DNA from: Oxalobacteraceae bacterium
Lineage (GTDB): Bacteria; Pseudomonadota; Gammaproteobacteria; Burkholderiales; Burkholderiaceae_D
Direction of reading: 5' to 3'
Assembly (NCBI GenBank): GCA_003537575.1
Contig: DPRS01000036.1
Span: 131,936 to 185,267, forward strand
Length of the DNA: 53,332 bases
A program made the position numbers and the translations under genes. This document shows positions 34,201 through 42,682 of this stretch, piece after piece. Numbering within the stretch: the stretch's first letter is position 1; each line of letters starts with the position of its first letter. Under the pieces are notes generated by a model. The model was given only the letters and a program-made list of their open reading frames with translations. It was not told the origin of the DNA and did not search any database.

Positions 34201-34844
34201 TCGCTGACTTCGCTCTCGGTAATGGCCGGATTGAGTGCGGCGGCGATCTGGTACATGCCCTCGATCGCCTGGTAAGAACGCGCAATCTGTCGCTGCTGCG
34301 TGCGCAACTCCTCGGTCATCTGGATCGCTTCTTCGTAAGTCGAGATGAGCAGGTCGAAAATCTGCTGCCGCTCCGCCGTCACGAAATGGGTTTGCCCGCC
34401 CAGGTTGATCTGCATCCCGAGCTGGACGCGTTCATTGCTCCGCAATTCCCGATTGGCGAGGATGTAACGGATCCGCCCAAGAAGATATTTTTCCTCGAAT
34501 GGTTTGCGGATGAAATTGTCGGCGCCGCAGTCGAGTCCTTTGATGACGTCGTACAGGCTGCTCAAGGCCGTCAGCAGGATCACCGGCACATCCTGCAGGA
34601 AACTATCCTTTTTCAGCTGGCGGCACATTTCAAAGCCGTCCATTCTGGGCATGGCGATATCGCTGACGATCAAGGTCGGCTTGACCGCCCGCGCCATGTC
34701 CAGTCCGGACAAGCCGTCTTTCGCCACGCGGACGCGAAAGCCGTTGCGCGACAGCAGATGCGCAAGCTGATCCGCCTGCGTTTCGCTATCCTCGATAATC
34801 AGGATTTCAGGAGCAAGATCCATATGATCGTTTTTATTGTCCAT
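31227..34844 (-). CDS. REC-GAF-PAS-GGDEF(degenerate)-EAL-REC-PAS protein, Wsp-like pathway output
   Basis: This 1205-residue cytoplasmic protein follows cheB directly: its ATG abuts the cheB stop, and GGAGGG within the cheB end serves as ribosome-binding site. Its order is an N-terminal receiver (Asp at about 62 in VSDIAMPRMDGF), GAF (about 200-360), PAS, GGDEF, EAL, second receiver (VSDQRMPGMTG), coiled coil and PAS-like end. The cyclase signature reads GDSSF (residues 575-579; DNA 33108-33122) instead of GGDEF, so cyclase activity is probably lost. EAL residues are all present (VEALIRW, NLSARQF, ELTES, DDFGTGYSS, LKIDQSF, AEGVET, DEVQGY). It probably degrades c-di-GMP when phosphorylated by the CheA encoded upstream; the sign of control is inferred. 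Confidence 0.92.
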   Translation of the reverse strand: MDNKNDHMDLAPEILIIEDSETQADQLAHLLSRNGFRVRVAKDGLSGLDMARAVKPTLIVSDIAMPRMDGFEMCRQLKKDSFLQDVPVILLTALSSLYDVIKGLDCGADNFIRKPFEEKYLLGRIRYILANRELRSNERVQLGMQINLGGQTHFVTAERQQIFDLLISTYEEAIQMTEELRTQQRQIARSYQAIEGMYQIAAALNPAITESEVSEKALERALELPGVTGGCIKLLDDDNNFRTVAVQGFEAPDALPDACTNCNSHKKIQGGSLRTPVVIDNCATHGQGGFAGSTAGNHVSVPLTAGQRTIGVLNLSGDAETMSRDEDFHVLETVGNQIAVALERAHLYANMERLVNERTAALQSERNRSSAIVNTTGALVLLFDLEGRIAAFNPACEKTSGWKFEEVRGRYCWDVLLSLQHVDAAKAALEEMLAGRLPELFQREWEWVARDGSLRKIIWSPTFLRKPDQSIEYLVATGIDVTELRLAEEKVQYLSNFDTLTGLPNRILLKDGLTLLQEKAAAGKEIIGFLMVEFARLPRIRESLGPQAGQELLLQVANRLRKWDKEAGSGIGRLGDSSFAVVVLAEHSTELVTVTRQLLALLDQPFTCEQQDLHLEACIGIAVSPDDGRDFDTLSQCAEVALRGALADKTARYEFYTPELNHGAHERFRLESALRRALDQNQLVLHYQPQVDLRSGRIVGVEALIRWQHPELGMIPPGSFIGLAEETGMIVPIGAWVLRTACSQAKEWQRAGLRELRVGVNLSARQFGQQEMVSLISRTLDETGLAAEFLDIELTESLVMADVEQAIGILNDLRALGVQLSIDDFGTGYSSLSYLKRFPIDVLKIDQSFVREITQHANDAAISDAIISMAHSLGIKVIAEGVETEEQCAYLSRNMCDEVQGYLFSKPLPAMEIEAMLREERCLPEHLLRLHKPQRSLLLVDDEPNILSALKRLVRRDDYRIFTADSGAEGLALLAQHEIDVIVSDQRMPGMTGVDFLRTVKDLYPQTVRIVLSGFTELQSVTDAVNEGAIYKFLTKPWDDEQLRKHIAQAFEHKEMADENRRLGLEVRAANHELAKANRQLEELLQQKQQQIQNREVSLDIVHEALQHVPQPVIGLDDDDLVVFVNLSAQALFKDAGPILGIEADQVMPELWGAIQGAVTGKECVVQLGSSRFDVVARRMGHGTKSRGKLITLTRHEEAIHDRSE
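31501..32037. repeat. 537-bp direct repeat, copy B (receiver-coil region)
   Basis: This is the partner of 27004-27540, in the same orientation and lying within the C-terminal receiver and coiled-coil part of the REC-GAF-PAS-GGDEF-EAL-REC gene. The repeats are 4497 bp apart and gapless. Homologous recombination between them would delete most of one giant gene, the riboswitch and part of the other. Confidence 0.85.
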
Positions 34845-35924
34845 TTATTTTCCCTCCAGACTAGCCAGCGGCAAACGCGCGGCCGGATTTTGACCGAAAG
34901 TGCGTAATGCCTGTCCTATTTCTGCAGGCGCAAGAATCATTTGCGCCGCATCCTGCCGGATTGCTTCGCCCGGCATGCCGTAGACCGCTGCAGAAGCACG
35001 GTCCTGCACGATCGTGATCGCCCCCTGTTCTTTCAGGTGTCGCAACTCCAGCGCGCCATCCTTGCCCATCCCGGTCAGCAAGACAGCGGCCGTGCCGCGG
35101 CTCAAATCGCGGTGAATCGAGCGGAACAGATAGGAAACCGATGGACACATACCGTGCTCCGGTTCAGCGCGCTCCAGCACGATGCACAAATCCCTGCTGA
35201 CGCCCATTTGAAAACCGTCCGGCGCAAGATAGGCGCGGCCATCGGCCAGGAACTCGCCCTGCTGCGCAACCGCCACCGGAAATTTCGCCGCGGCCGAAAG
35301 CCATTCGGCAAAGCCGGCGACAAAGCCGGACGACATGTGCTGCACAATCGCGATGGGCAGCCGGCATCCGTCAGAAAGTTCGGCCAGGATTTCCCGCAGG
35401 ACGGCCGGGCCGCCGGTCGAGGCGCCGATCACGGCCAGCTTGCGCGACAAACCCAACGTGGCGCCTGCCGTCTCGGCCGGCATGGCCCTGGCCCTCGCCC
35501 CGTCCCTGGGCCAGCGCCGCACCACCTTCACTTCCGCCATTGATTTCACGGCACGGATCAGCGCAGCCGACGACTCCTGATGGGTCGGATTCCCCGGTCC
35601 GGCCGGACGCTGCACCACGGCCAGGGCGCCCGCCTCGATGGCGCGAAATCCTGCCCCCAGTTCACTGCGATCATCGCAGCCGCTGACAATCACGATCGGC
35701 GTTGGACAGGTTTGCATAATCCTACGAGTCGCCTCAAAACCATCCATGTTCGGCATATGCAGGTCCATGGTGATCACATCGGGGCGGCGTTGCTGGGCCA
35801 TCCGGACCGCCTCGTTTCCATCCGCTGCGCAGCCGACGATTTCCATTTCCGCATCCGATCCCAGGATATAAACGAGGAGCTCGCGCACCGAAGGAGAATC
35901 ATCCACCACCAGAACTCGCGTCAT
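34845..35924 (-). CDS. cheB: CheB-type methylesterase response regulator (WspF-like)
   Basis: CheB removes methyl groups from chemoreceptor glutamates when phosphorylated by CheA. ATG 35924 is chosen because AAAGG lies 7 nt upstream, giving 359 residues; a longer frame from 35942 overlaps cheA. The receiver (VLVVDDSPSVRELLVY; Asp at about 54 in TMDLHMPNMDGF) is followed by the esterase domain, with the catalytic Ser in IGASTGGP, His in QHMSSGF and Asp in LTGMGKDGA. It lies between cheA and the giant GGDEF-EAL gene, the place of wspF in wsp operons. Confidence 0.93.
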   Translation of the reverse strand: MTRVLVVDDSPSVRELLVYILGSDAEMEIVGCAADGNEAVRMAQQRRPDVITMDLHMPNMDGFEATRRIMQTCPTPIVIVSGCDDRSELGAGFRAIEAGALAVVQRPAGPGNPTHQESSAALIRAVKSMAEVKVVRRWPRDGARARAMPAETAGATLGLSRKLAVIGASTGGPAVLREILAELSDGCRLPIAIVQHMSSGFVAGFAEWLSAAAKFPVAVAQQGEFLADGRAYLAPDGFQMGVSRDLCIVLERAEPEHGMCPSVSYLFRSIHRDLSRGTAAVLLTGMGKDGALELRHLKEQGAITIVQDRASAAVYGMPGEAIRQDAAQMILAPAEIGQALRTFGQNPAARLPLASLEGK

Positions 35925-35938
35925 GACAAGCCTTTCTC

Positions 35939-38143
35939 TCAAATCAGGCGCCTGATCGTTGCCAACAGGTTATCCTGGTCGAACGCTCCCTTGACCACGT
36001 AAGCATCGGCCCCGGCATGCAAGCCTTTTTCCTTTTCCGCTGGCGACTGGAGCGAGGTCACCAGCACCACCGGCATCTCAGCCGTTTTCGGATCAGCGCG
36101 CACATGCTCGGTCAGCGCAAGGCCATCCATGTGCGGCATTTCGATATCGCTGACGAGCGCGGCGAATTCGCCATGCCGCAGCCTGGACAAGGCATCCAGC
36201 CCGTCGACCGCGGTTTCGACCCGGTAGCCGGCGCTTTCCAGGATATGCTTCAGCAGCAGGCGCGACGTGATCGAATCCTCCGCCACCAGGATGGATTTCG
36301 CTTCCACAGGGCCATCCTGCCTGCGGCCGGGCGACATCGCGGCGCCGCCGCCATCCAGCGCGAGCCGGGCAATATCGTCCAGCCCGAGTATCGGCACCAG
36401 GCTGCCATCGCCGAGTTGGGTCGCGCCCGCAATGCAAGGAATGCGCCGAAGCTGCTTGCCCAAAGTTTTGGGAAGGACCTCCTGTTCGGCCAGGACTTCA
36501 TCCACAAGCAGCGCCAGGACAATGCCGGCAGCGTGCGCGATGACCGCGACCTGTTCATCGGCGGCGTTTTTCCCGGCACGGTCCAGCCCCAGCATTTCCC
36601 CTGGCCGCAGCGCCGGCACCACCCGCCCGCCAGCCAGCAAGGTTTCGCGGCCTTCGACTGTCTGGATATCGCCGCTTTTCAGCGCGCGCACGCTTTCCAG
36701 CCCCGACAAGGGGAGCACGTATGGCGCGCCGCGGATCCTCAGCACCAGCCCCCTGATGGTGGCCAGCCGCATCGGCAGGACCAGGCTGAACGAACATCCC
36801 TTGCCGGGAGAATTTTCAATTGAAAGCTCGCCGCCGATCGCGGCGACTTTTTCGGCGACAATCGCCAGCCCCACCCCGCGCCCGGATACCCGGGTTACTT
36901 CGGCGCTGGTCGACACGCCCGCATGTAGCGCAAGATGCAGCTTTTGCCTGTCACCGAACGCGGCGATCTGGCCGGCATCCAGCCGGCGCACCCTGGCGGC
37001 GGCGGATACGAGGCCGTCGACATCGAAGCCGGCGCCATCGTCTTCGACGATAATCGCCACCCGGTTGCCGCCGCACGGCGCGACCCTGATGCGCACCGCT
37101 CCGGCAGACGATTTGCCATTCGCCAGCCGCCGTTCGATCGTTTCGATCCCATGGTCGACCGCGTTGGTCACCAGATGGATCAAGGCCTCGCGCACCAGGT
37201 CCACGATGCGCCGGTCGATCTGGACGGCATCGCCGTCGATCCCGAGGATCGCTTCCTTGCCCTGGCTGCGCGCCAGATTCCTCACCAGGCCGGGCAACTG
37301 CTGCAGCGCCGATGACACCGGCACCAGCGCCGCTTCCAGGGTCGCGTCCATCAACTGGGAACGCATCACGACAAAATTGCGCCTGGTCCTGCTCAGGGAG
37401 CTTGCCAGACGGCGGCAGCGCAGCTCGAGATGGCCATGCAACTGCACGGCTTCCGGCTTGCGGCCTTTTGTTTGCCGGCTTTGCTGTTCCTGGTGTTCGG
37501 CGATGTCGTCGGCAAGCGCCAGCAATTCGCTGATGTGATTCTGCAAACCGAGCTCGACCGACAGCAGCGCCTCGGCCTGGTAACGGATCGCATCGAGGCT
37601 TTTGCCTGCTACGCGAATCACTTCCGGCGCTGCCGATTCCGAGGGCTCCGCCGCAACCACGCCGCCGTCGCGCGGCGGCTGCGGCGCCGATGGCTCAGCC
37701 TGCGCGGCGGATTCCGCATCGGCGATGGCCGTTTCAGCATCCATCAGTTCCCTGCTCATGCGCTCCAGCCGCGCGGCCAGGGCACTAGCCTGATTGCGGA
37801 CTCTGCCGGAAGGCTCATTCAGGAGCGCCTGGATCAGGCTGCCCGCCTGATGCAGGAGGTCGAAATGGTCCGCCGGCAGCGTCCTGAGCGACTTGCGCAA
37901 TGCCGAAAACACGCCCTCCATGGCATGGCAAAGCATTTCCAGGTCGGTCTGGTTGACTGCCCGCGCGGCGCCCTTGAGCGTATGCAGCTTTTTCAGGATG
38001 CGTTCGACCAACCCTTCCCGCGCCTTGTCGTCAGCCTGTTCCAGCAAGACCAGGGTCGAGACGATATCTTGCAAATGCTCTTGCGCCTCGATACGGAAAG
38101 TGGCAAGCAGCTTTTGCAGGAATTCCTTGTGTGGATCCGCCAT
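35939..38143 (-). CDS. cheA: CheA-REC hybrid histidine kinase (WspE-like)
   Basis: The 734-residue chemotaxis kinase has one N-terminal HPt domain (phosphorylated His at about 53 in KKLHTLKGAARAV), a linker, a dimerisation region, an ATPase domain (N box ALIHLVTNAVDHGIET, G1 EDDGAGFD, G2 GRGVGLAIV), a CheW-like domain (IRGAPYVLPLSGLESVRAL) and a C-terminal receiver (LVAEDSITSRLLL; Asp in VSDIEMPHMDG). A CheA fused to a receiver is typical of Wsp and other non-flagellar chemosensory systems. It starts 8 bp after the receptor gene and ends 15 bp before cheB. Confidence 0.93.
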   Translation of the reverse strand: MADPHKEFLQKLLATFRIEAQEHLQDIVSTLVLLEQADDKAREGLVERILKKLHTLKGAARAVNQTDLEMLCHAMEGVFSALRKSLRTLPADHFDLLHQAGSLIQALLNEPSGRVRNQASALAARLERMSRELMDAETAIADAESAAQAEPSAPQPPRDGGVVAAEPSESAAPEVIRVAGKSLDAIRYQAEALLSVELGLQNHISELLALADDIAEHQEQQSRQTKGRKPEAVQLHGHLELRCRRLASSLSRTRRNFVVMRSQLMDATLEAALVPVSSALQQLPGLVRNLARSQGKEAILGIDGDAVQIDRRIVDLVREALIHLVTNAVDHGIETIERRLANGKSSAGAVRIRVAPCGGNRVAIIVEDDGAGFDVDGLVSAAARVRRLDAGQIAAFGDRQKLHLALHAGVSTSAEVTRVSGRGVGLAIVAEKVAAIGGELSIENSPGKGCSFSLVLPMRLATIRGLVLRIRGAPYVLPLSGLESVRALKSGDIQTVEGRETLLAGGRVVPALRPGEMLGLDRAGKNAADEQVAVIAHAAGIVLALLVDEVLAEQEVLPKTLGKQLRRIPCIAGATQLGDGSLVPILGLDDIARLALDGGGAAMSPGRRQDGPVEAKSILVAEDSITSRLLLKHILESAGYRVETAVDGLDALSRLRHGEFAALVSDIEMPHMDGLALTEHVRADPKTAEMPVVLVTSLQSPAEKEKGLHAGADAYVVKGAFDQDNLLATIRRLI

Positions 38144-38151
38144 GGGGTCGC

Positions 38152-39786
38152 CTAGAGCTTGAAGCGTTCGCTCAATTCCTTGAGTTTCTGTCCCAGTTCA
38201 TGCAGGTTTTGCGCCGATGCTTCCGATTGCCTGGAACCGGCGGCATTTTCCGCGCTGACCTGCTTGATGTTTTCCATCGCCATCGCCACCTGGTCCATGC
38301 CGGCCAGCTGCTGCTGGCTGGTGGCGGCAATTTGCGCCGCCGCTTGCGTTGCGTCGGCAATCCCTTCCGACAAACTCTTGATCGCATTCCCCGCCTCTGC
38401 GGCTTGGGCGGCGCCGCTGGCGACGGTCCGCGCGCCCTGCTCGGTGGTCATGACGGCGGCGCTGATGGCTTTCTGGATATCGCTGAGAATCTGCCGTACC
38501 TGCCTGGTCGCCTGCCTGGACTGCTCGGCCAAGTCCTTGACTTCTTGCGCAACGACCGCGAATCCCTTGCCCTGCTCGCCCGCCTTGGCGGCTTCGATCG
38601 CCGCATTAACTGCCAGCAGATTGGATTGTTCGGCCAGGCCGCTCACCGTCGCGATGATTTCCGCGATCGCCTGGCTGCGTTCGCTGAGTTTCACGATGGT
38701 CTCGGCGATCGATTCCATCTGCACCTGGGCGCTCTCCATTCCCGCGACGCCGCCGTCAATCGCCTTGCGGCCGACCTCGACGGTTTGCGCCGCCTGCTGC
38801 GCCCTATCCGCCACCGTGCGCGCCTTTTGGCTGGCCAGCAGCGCCGTCTGCTTGACTTCCTCGACCGTGGCCGTAGTTTCGCTGACGGCAGCAGCGGTCT
38901 CGGCGGCGCCGGCCGAGGCCTGCATGGTGCCGGCAAGGATTTCGCTTGCCGCCGCGCTCAGCGTGGCTATGCCGGCATTGGTTTCCTTCACCAATTGTCT
39001 CCATGCCCCTACCATGGCATCCAATGAACGCATGAGCTGGCCGACTTCGTCATGGCCATAGGAGGGAGGGACGCTTACCGCCAGATTGCCGGTTGCCATC
39101 TGCCGTGCCACCGCGGTGGCCTGTTGCAGCGGCTTGGCAATGACACGGTTGAGCCAGAAAACCAGCAGCAATCCAAGGGGGATGGCAAGCAGATTGATGG
39201 CAATCAACGTCGCCTGCGCATCCTGAACGAGTTCTTCGGTTGCATGCATGCGTTCCCTTGCATGGGCAAACTCCTGTTGGCTAGCCTCGTCTGCAAGCGT
39301 CCTGAGCATCTCGAATTTATCGCGCGAAGAGCCAAGAATAATGGCAACGGCTTCCTTGCGTTTTCCGGATTTCAGCAGAGGTAGCACCTCGCCGTCGAGG
39401 ATTGCGTAATATTCCCGAGACACTTCAAACAGCTTTTCCAGTTGTTGCGCAACTGCGACATCCTCTGGCTTGTATTTACGGAGCTTATCCAAGAAACTTG
39501 CGGTTTCTGCGACATCCTGCTCATATCTTCGTAGCACTTCCGATTGTCTTGCCGGGTCAACCTCCGCCATTGCAAAAACCGTGGCGCGCGAGCGATTCAT
39601 GCTATTGCGCAGTGCCATCAGGTTAAATGCCACGGACAAATCTTCTTCAAACAGCGCTTGTTGCGATGCCTTCAACTGTTCGGTATCGCGGTATGCCACT
39701 GCGCTTACCGTCACTAGTAATGCAAGTAGCAGCCCGAATCCAAGCAAGAGCTTGGCGCGTGTGCTGAGATTGGAAAAAAAATTCAT
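38152..39786 (-). CDS. Methyl-accepting chemotaxis protein (WspA-like)
   Basis: The 544-residue receptor has an N-terminal membrane helix (AKLLLGFGLLLALLVTVSAVA), a periplasmic four-helix-bundle domain of about 160 residues, a second helix (LIAINLLAIPLGLLLVFWL), a HAMP domain and the signalling domain. The hairpin tip is AEQSNLLAVNAAIEAAKAGE, and the surrounding sequence (VSETTATVEEVKQTA, EQSRQATRQVRQIL) resembles WspA by eye. No CheR-binding pentapeptide is present at the C terminus. It is the only receptor in the operon and presumably supplies its input. Confidence 0.93.
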   Translation of the reverse strand: MNFFSNLSTRAKLLLGFGLLLALLVTVSAVAYRDTEQLKASQQALFEEDLSVAFNLMALRNSMNRSRATVFAMAEVDPARQSEVLRRYEQDVAETASFLDKLRKYKPEDVAVAQQLEKLFEVSREYYAILDGEVLPLLKSGKRKEAVAIILGSSRDKFEMLRTLADEASQQEFAHARERMHATEELVQDAQATLIAINLLAIPLGLLLVFWLNRVIAKPLQQATAVARQMATGNLAVSVPPSYGHDEVGQLMRSLDAMVGAWRQLVKETNAGIATLSAAASEILAGTMQASAGAAETAAAVSETTATVEEVKQTALLASQKARTVADRAQQAAQTVEVGRKAIDGGVAGMESAQVQMESIAETIVKLSERSQAIAEIIATVSGLAEQSNLLAVNAAIEAAKAGEQGKGFAVVAQEVKDLAEQSRQATRQVRQILSDIQKAISAAVMTTEQGARTVASGAAQAAEAGNAIKSLSEGIADATQAAAQIAATSQQQLAGMDQVAMAMENIKQVSAENAAGSRQSEASAQNLHELGQKLKELSERFKL

Positions 39787-39810
39787 GTACCCCCCTTGTA
39801 AATCTTGTCG

Positions 39811-40443
39811 TTAGCCGATCTCAACCACCAGTCGCGGATCGGACAATAATCGCGCCGCATCCAGGATCGCGGTGCGATTCGCGCTCACACCCAGTAAATA
39901 ATTGTCAGCATTGCCGGTCAGCGTCGGCAATTCGCGCTCGATGGATTCCAGCGAAATCCGCTCCACCCCCAGAATTTCCTCCGCAAGAATGCCGAATTCC
40001 ATTGTCTCGCTCTGCAATGCGATGATTGCCGCCGGTTCCAGCAAGCCGGACATCGGCAAATCCAGCAGCGAGCGCAAATCGATCACCGATAGCACATCGC
40101 CCCGGGCTGCGACAATCCCGACCACAAAATCCGGCACGCCCGGAATAGAGGTGATGGGAGAAATCGGATAAACCTGGGCCACATGGGCGCTTTCAATTGC
40201 ATAACGCTCGCCGGCCACCCTGAACCCGAGCACTTCAATTCCGTGCGCCAGTGCTTCGGGTGAAGCTGCACGCGCCCGGCTTTTCGCCAGCGCGGCGGCC
40301 CGTTCGCGAAGTATCCGCCGTTGCCTTTCCAGGGCGGGTGCGTCCAGCTCGTCGATGGCGACGCGGGATTGCTCGAGCCGTCGATTGATTTCAGGCCAAT
40401 CGATTTCTTCGGCGCGATTGCGCCGCATGTCCCTCGCCTTCAT
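39811..40443 (-). CDS. CheW-like coupling protein, second copy (WspD-like)
   Basis: This 210-residue scaffold links receptor and CheA. A charged helical N-terminal extension of about 85 residues precedes the CheW domain, which begins near HGIEVLGFRVAGERYAIESA and contains GVPDFVVGIVAARGDVLSVI and FGILAEEILGV. The N-terminal extension is longer than in ordinary CheW proteins and is a feature of WspD-type copies. Its start overlaps the cheR stop by 4 nt (ATGA). Confidence 0.88.
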   Translation of the reverse strand: MKARDMRRNRAEEIDWPEINRRLEQSRVAIDELDAPALERQRRILRERAAALAKSRARAASPEALAHGIEVLGFRVAGERYAIESAHVAQVYPISPITSIPGVPDFVVGIVAARGDVLSVIDLRSLLDLPMSGLLEPAAIIALQSETMEFGILAEEILGVERISLESIERELPTLTGNADNYLLGVSANRTAILDAARLLSDPRLVVEIG

Positions 40444-41828
40444 TTACTCCCTTTCTGCAGAAAGGCTTGCACCGATGCGCGCAGATAGGCGGCGGAAAGC
40501 CCGTCCGATGCCGGCACGACATCCTCGTCCGCGATGGCGGCAAGCAGGCCGAGCACCGTGTCGAACTGTTTTTCCGCGGTGTCGTGCCTGCCCTGCCCAG
40601 ACAGCGCAACGCCCATCAGGTAATGCGCGATAATCGAGTCGGGCTGCAGATACAGCACGCGTTTCAGATTCTGCATGGCGTCGCCATGATCGCCCGCTTC
40701 CATCGCCGTCAGCGCCTTTGCATGGTAATGCTCGGCCATGGGCGTTAAAGAAGCGTCGTTCGTCGCCGCGCTGAGGCTGCCTGCGGTATGTCCATCCGTC
40801 TGTGGTTTTTCAGCCTTGCTCCGCGCTGGCTGCGCTGGCCTGACGACGGTAGCGGATGGCAGGACTGCTGTATCCGCGCTGACCGCTTGTTTCGGCACCC
40901 TGTCTCCGGCGTTGCCACCGGATGCTTTTCCAATACCCGGCAAACCTTGCCCTGCAGCCGCGGATGCATTGCGCGGGCCGGTTTTTTTAAAGAAGATGGC
41001 ATCCGGATGATACACGCCGGCCAATCCCGAAAACAGCTCGGCTGACGCCTCACTCGGGCTGACAATTAACCATCCGCCATCCGCCAGACATAAATGGAAA
41101 CGCTGGATGACATTCTTCGCCTGATCCCTGGAAAAGTACATCAGCACATTGCGGCAAAAAATGATGTCCATTGCATTCATGCTGGTTGCAATGGAGGGAT
41201 AAACCCGGCTTGCCAGATTCAGTTCAGAGAATTTCACCATTTCCCTGATTTCTTTATTCAATTGGTACTGGCCTTCATCTGCCGTCGAAAAATAAAGCTT
41301 TTGCAATGCCGGATCGAAGTTCCGGAATGACCATTGTCGGTACATGCCGGCCTGTGCAAATTGCAAATGACGGCCATTGATATCCGTCCCCAGGATGGAA
41401 ATCTGGCGGGCGGGAAGTTGCGGCACAGACTGCCGCAGCGCCATGGCAATCGAATACGCTTCCTCGCCGGTGCAGCATCCGGCGCTCCAGATGCGCAAGC
41501 GAGTATTCTGTGCACCGAAAGCCGCGATTTTTTCTCTGGCATAGTTGCTCACCAGCTCGAATGCCCGCGGCTCCCGAAAAAAGTAGGTCTCGCCGATGGT
41601 GAGATAGTGCGTGCACAAATCCGCTTTCGACTTATCCCATGCGCCGGCAAGCAGCCAGTCGACAAATTCTTCACCATTTTCCATGCCGACCGATTCGGCC
41701 ATCCTGCGGATGGCCAGGCACAGATCGCGCCTTTTGGAGCCGGCAAAGGACCATCCCGTCTCGGCTTCAATTTTATTCGCCAGCCGCTCGATCAAGCCGG
41801 CCGACAGGACGTAATCAGTGGGCGGCAT
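40440..41828 (-). CDS. cheR: CheR-type methyltransferase with C-terminal TPR region (WspC-like)
   Basis: CheR methylates chemoreceptor glutamates using S-adenosylmethionine. The 462-residue protein has the helical N domain, the SAM-binding motif IWSAGCCTGEEAYSIAMAL, LGTDINGRHLQFA, and FCRNVLMYF near residue 230. A disordered Ala/Pro-rich linker is followed by a C-terminal region of tetratricopeptide character (AEHYHAKALTAMEAGDHGDA, MQNLKRVLYLQPDSIIAHYL). CheR with TPRs is the WspC arrangement. It overlaps the first cheW by 14 nt and the second by 4 nt. Confidence 0.93.
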   Translation of the reverse strand: MPPTDYVLSAGLIERLANKIEAETGWSFAGSKRRDLCLAIRRMAESVGMENGEEFVDWLLAGAWDKSKADLCTHYLTIGETYFFREPRAFELVSNYAREKIAAFGAQNTRLRIWSAGCCTGEEAYSIAMALRQSVPQLPARQISILGTDINGRHLQFAQAGMYRQWSFRNFDPALQKLYFSTADEGQYQLNKEIREMVKFSELNLASRVYPSIATSMNAMDIIFCRNVLMYFSRDQAKNVIQRFHLCLADGGWLIVSPSEASAELFSGLAGVYHPDAIFFKKTGPRNASAAAGQGLPGIGKASGGNAGDRVPKQAVSADTAVLPSATVVRPAQPARSKAEKPQTDGHTAGSLSAATNDASLTPMAEHYHAKALTAMEAGDHGDAMQNLKRVLYLQPDSIIAHYLMGVALSGQGRHDTAEKQFDTVLGLLAAIADEDVVPASDGLSAAYLRASVQAFLQKGSK

Positions 41829-42291
41829 GGATGTGCTGCGCTATCGCTTCGTTAATTAAGAGTTTCTCGTCATCGCGCAAAAATTTTTCAGGATCACAAA
41901 TGATGCACAAGCCATCCTTGACACGGACAATAGTCGAAACGCAGACATCCGCGGCAAACTGGCCGGGAATGCCCGGGCCATCGTCAACTTCGCACACTTT
42001 GACGCCAGTGACGCGGTCAACGACAAGCCCAAGGCAAGCCCCAGGAATATCAATCAATAGTAATTGCTGTGACACTCCCATTTCGGAAAAAGGCAATCCG
42101 ACTCGCCGATGAAAATTAATAACGATGGCGATTTCCGCGCCGAGATTGAGTACGCCCAGAACGTTTTCTGTCGCTCCCGGCAAGGGCGCAGGTTGCGCGC
42201 TTGGTATGGCACGGCGAACTGAAGCAAGGGGCAGCGCGAACCGGTGTCCCTCACATTCAAACTCTACCAAGCTCATTCGATTATTCATCAA
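41815..42291 (-). CDS. CheW-like coupling protein, first copy (WspB-like)
   Basis: This 158-residue CheW protein is probably the first gene of the chemosensory operon. The domain runs from VEFECEGHRFALPLASVRRA through VLGVLNLGAEIAIVINFHRR to LGLVVDRVTGVK. No extension is present, in contrast to the second CheW copy. It is transcribed away from the CHASE-domain gene; the shared promoter region lies at 42292-42682. Confidence 0.9.
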   Translation of the reverse strand: MMNNRMSLVEFECEGHRFALPLASVRRAIPSAQPAPLPGATENVLGVLNLGAEIAIVINFHRRVGLPFSEMGVSQQLLLIDIPGACLGLVVDRVTGVKVCEVDDGPGIPGQFAADVCVSTIVRVKDGLCIICDPEKFLRDDEKLLINEAIAQHIHAAH

Positions 42292-42682
42292 TCATCTCTT
42301 GCCAAGAAGCGGGAGAAGCAAATGTTACTTCAAGTCATCGTAACAGATGCAATTGATTCGCCCGGCCATTGCAGGACGCATCAGTATCACCAATGAGAGT
42401 GGATGCTGAAAAGATGAGTTTTTTTCAATTGTCATCCCATACATTTGCCATTCAAATATTATATTATTGCCATAATAAGCGTCGTATCAATCGACACGTA
42501 TAAATCTCCCGTCTCGCATCCAGACAAATTTTTAAGGCGCGTGGTAATGGTGTCGACACTTGGCGCCCTCACTTTCCCTTACCCATTCCTCATGTAGTTG
42601 ATTTATTGCCATGCCCCGACTCCATCTCGTTTCTCGATAATGACAGGCACGGCCAGTATAGACAGAACAGATACCGATTTTT
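42292..42682. promoter_or_regulatory. Divergent intergenic region between the chemosensory operon and the CHASE-GGDEF-EAL gene
   Basis: This 391-bp gap contains no convincing gene. It has an AT-rich core (around 42420-42475, including ATTATATTATTG) suitable for promoters in both directions and a perfect 10-bp palindrome GTGTCGACAC at 42550-42559. No PhoB box, sigma-54 motif or GEMM aptamer was recognised. Confidence 0.4.
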
